A DNA stretch of 64,000 nt from Maribacter orientalis (lineage in GTDB: Bacteria; Bacteroidota; Bacteroidia; Flavobacteriales; Flavobacteriaceae): positions 372,001 through 436,000 of the forward strand of contig NZ_FNZN01000003.1 of NCBI RefSeq assembly GCF_900109345.1, in the 5' to 3' direction. The first letter of the stretch is position 1, and each line of letters starts with the position of its first letter. The notes under the pieces are model-generated. The model searched no databases, was not told the DNA's origin, and saw only the letters and a list, made by a program, of their open reading frames with translations. This document shows, piece after piece, positions 63,064 through 64,000 of the stretch. The position numbers were made by a program, and so were the translations under genes.

Positions 63064-64000
63064 ATGAGTTCTAAAAATCAGTACTATATATCTAGGAATT
63101 ATAAATTTTCAAAGAATGCGGCCTCTAAACCTAAAATGGATTGTGAGACAATTTTAGAAAAGAATGGTTTTAAAAATTTAGGGTTCAAACAGAGTAATCA
63201 TCCCAGTTCGGCATTAGGTGCCATTATCAGCTTTTTTGGAATTACAAAAGGATTGTTTCTATTGCCAAGAAATTCTGTATTCTGTATGCAATATCCGCTG
63301 AGTAAGTTCTTTGGTTATATCACAAGTATTGTTTTAATAAAAAAATGTAAGCTAATCATCATCATTCATGATGTAAAATATTTAATGGGTAAGTCAAAAG
63401 ACCTGAAAGGTGAAATGGTTAAATTCAATAAAGCTGATTTTATTATTGTGCATAATGAATCTATGAAAAATTGGTTTCAAGAAAACGGTTGTACTGCAGA
63501 ATTGGTACGTTTAGAATTGTTTGACTATATACATGCCAGTGAAAAACATGCTTCACTAAACAAACCTTATGATGTGGTGTTTGCGGGTGGATTGGGAAAA
63601 GAGAAGAGTGAATTTTTATATAGTATGGATAAGCTAAATCCATCAAACTATACTTTAAAATTATATGGTAATGGATTCAATGTTGCTGATGTAGAGCAAG
63701 AAGATTCCATTTTAAATTACCAAGGTGTATTCTCTCCGGATGAGGTTATTGATAAAATAGAAGGTTCTTTCGGATTGATATGGAATGGGAATGCTTTAAA
63801 TGAGTGTTCTGGTGATTTCGGAAAATATCTTTTATATAATAATCCGCACAAGACATCTTTATATCTCTTGTGCGGATTACCAGTTATAGTTTGGAAAAAA
63901 GCAGCTATTGCTAAATTCATAGAAAAGGAACTTATTGGGATAACCTTAAATTCCTTAGATGAATTGGATGCTCTATTAGCCAACCTTAAAACTGAAGATT
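63064..64000 (+). CDS. Galactofuranosyltransferase-like glycosyltransferase (3' end outside window)
   Basis: The frame runs from ATG 63064 (MSSKNQYYISRNYKF) to the window end, giving 312 codons. The N-terminal half has VLIKKCKLIIIIHDVKYL and DFIIVHNESMKNWF. The C-terminal half has YDVVFAGGLGKEKSEFLY, SFGLIWNGNALNECSGDFGKYL and SLYLLCGLPVIVWKKAAIAKFIEK, the pattern of beta-1,6-galactofuranosyltransferases (WbbI-like, GT-B fold). The divergent glf gene next to it would supply UDP-Galf. The first 60 residues are less conserved, so the start is moderately certain. Confidence 0.85.
   Translation, partial: MSSKNQYYISRNYKFSKNAASKPKMDCETILEKNGFKNLGFKQSNHPSSALGAIISFFGITKGLFLLPRNSVFCMQYPLSKFFGYITSIVLIKKCKLIIIIHDVKYLMGKSKDLKGEMVKFNKADFIIVHNESMKNWFQENGCTAELVRLELFDYIHASEKHASLNKPYDVVFAGGLGKEKSEFLYSMDKLNPSNYTLKLYGNGFNVADVEQEDSILNYQGVFSPDEVIDKIEGSFGLIWNGNALNECSGDFGKYLLYNNPHKTSLYLLCGLPVIVWKKAAIAKFIEKELIGITLNSLDELDALLANLKTED

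Noticed and set aside
1-64000. tRNA, rRNA, riboswitch or prophage genes
   Set aside because: I looked for tRNA-like cloverleafs, ribosomal signatures, integrases and phage structural genes by eye and saw none; a covariance-model scan would be needed to exclude small RNAs.

Overview
The window is AT-rich chromosomal DNA from a Bacteroidota, most likely a marine member of the family Flavobacteriaceae. The evidence is the gene content: type IX secretion (T9SS) type-B sorting domains, a DUF3276/PUR protein, the long NusB form, a DUF1573-yajC pair, a DUF4856/imelysin/TonB-receptor locus, and class 2 dihydroorotate dehydrogenase. Several promoters also fit the flavobacterial pattern TTG-N17-23-TANNTTTG. 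The genus cannot be fixed from sequence reading alone. I saw no rRNA, tRNA, CRISPR array, insertion sequence or phage. The region is core genome with small accessory patches and two decayed genes.

Layout. 1-4.8 kb: end of a beta-barrel protein, an NtrC-type response regulator lacking a DNA-binding domain, a PPK2 kinase and an M28 peptidase. 4.8-5.9 kb: an acyltransferase-3 pseudogene. 6.1-13.4 kb: a cyclophilin-FKBP fusion, cold shock protein, 1-Cys peroxiredoxin, DinB/YfiT-type protein, thioredoxin-like protein, csaA, BASS transporter, PlsC-type acyltransferase and PUR protein. 13.4-24.2 kb: ABC exporter, nusB-DUF1573-yajC, Tat-exported oxidoreductase, a YdeI-family pseudogene, pepT, pyrD, LysE exporter and HMG-CoA lyase. 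24.2-30.6 kb: a four-gene membrane locus (DUF4856 lipoprotein, imelysin-like lipoprotein, vitamin K-dependent carboxylase homologue, TonB-dependent receptor). 30.8-46.5 kb: guaB, M1 peptidase, lysA, sucC, small conserved genes, Hsp20, M20 peptidase and uvrB. 46.6-51.3 kb: three tandem T9SS-exported paralogues. 51.4-56 kb: an ABC-2 transporter, a cryptic kinase-like protein, an NA37 nucleoid protein and a pRiA4b ORF-3 family protein. 56-64 kb: ctaA, cca, tsaC, then a surface-glycan segment with three glycosyltransferases, UDP-galactopyranose mutase and, divergently, a galactofuranosyltransferase-like gene cut by the window end.

The most interesting system is the 24.2-30.6 kb locus. Its third gene aligns, from memory, along most of the length of human gamma-glutamyl carboxylase (GGCX). 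It keeps a His and a Lys 58 residues apart, as for the proposed catalytic H160 and K218 of GGCX. It overlaps a TonB-dependent receptor gene and follows two surface-type lipoproteins, which suggests a carboxylase-like membrane enzyme working with metal or metal-complex uptake. Second is the protein at 53.3 kb, which carries what look like protein-kinase/APH-type motifs although it resembles no named family.
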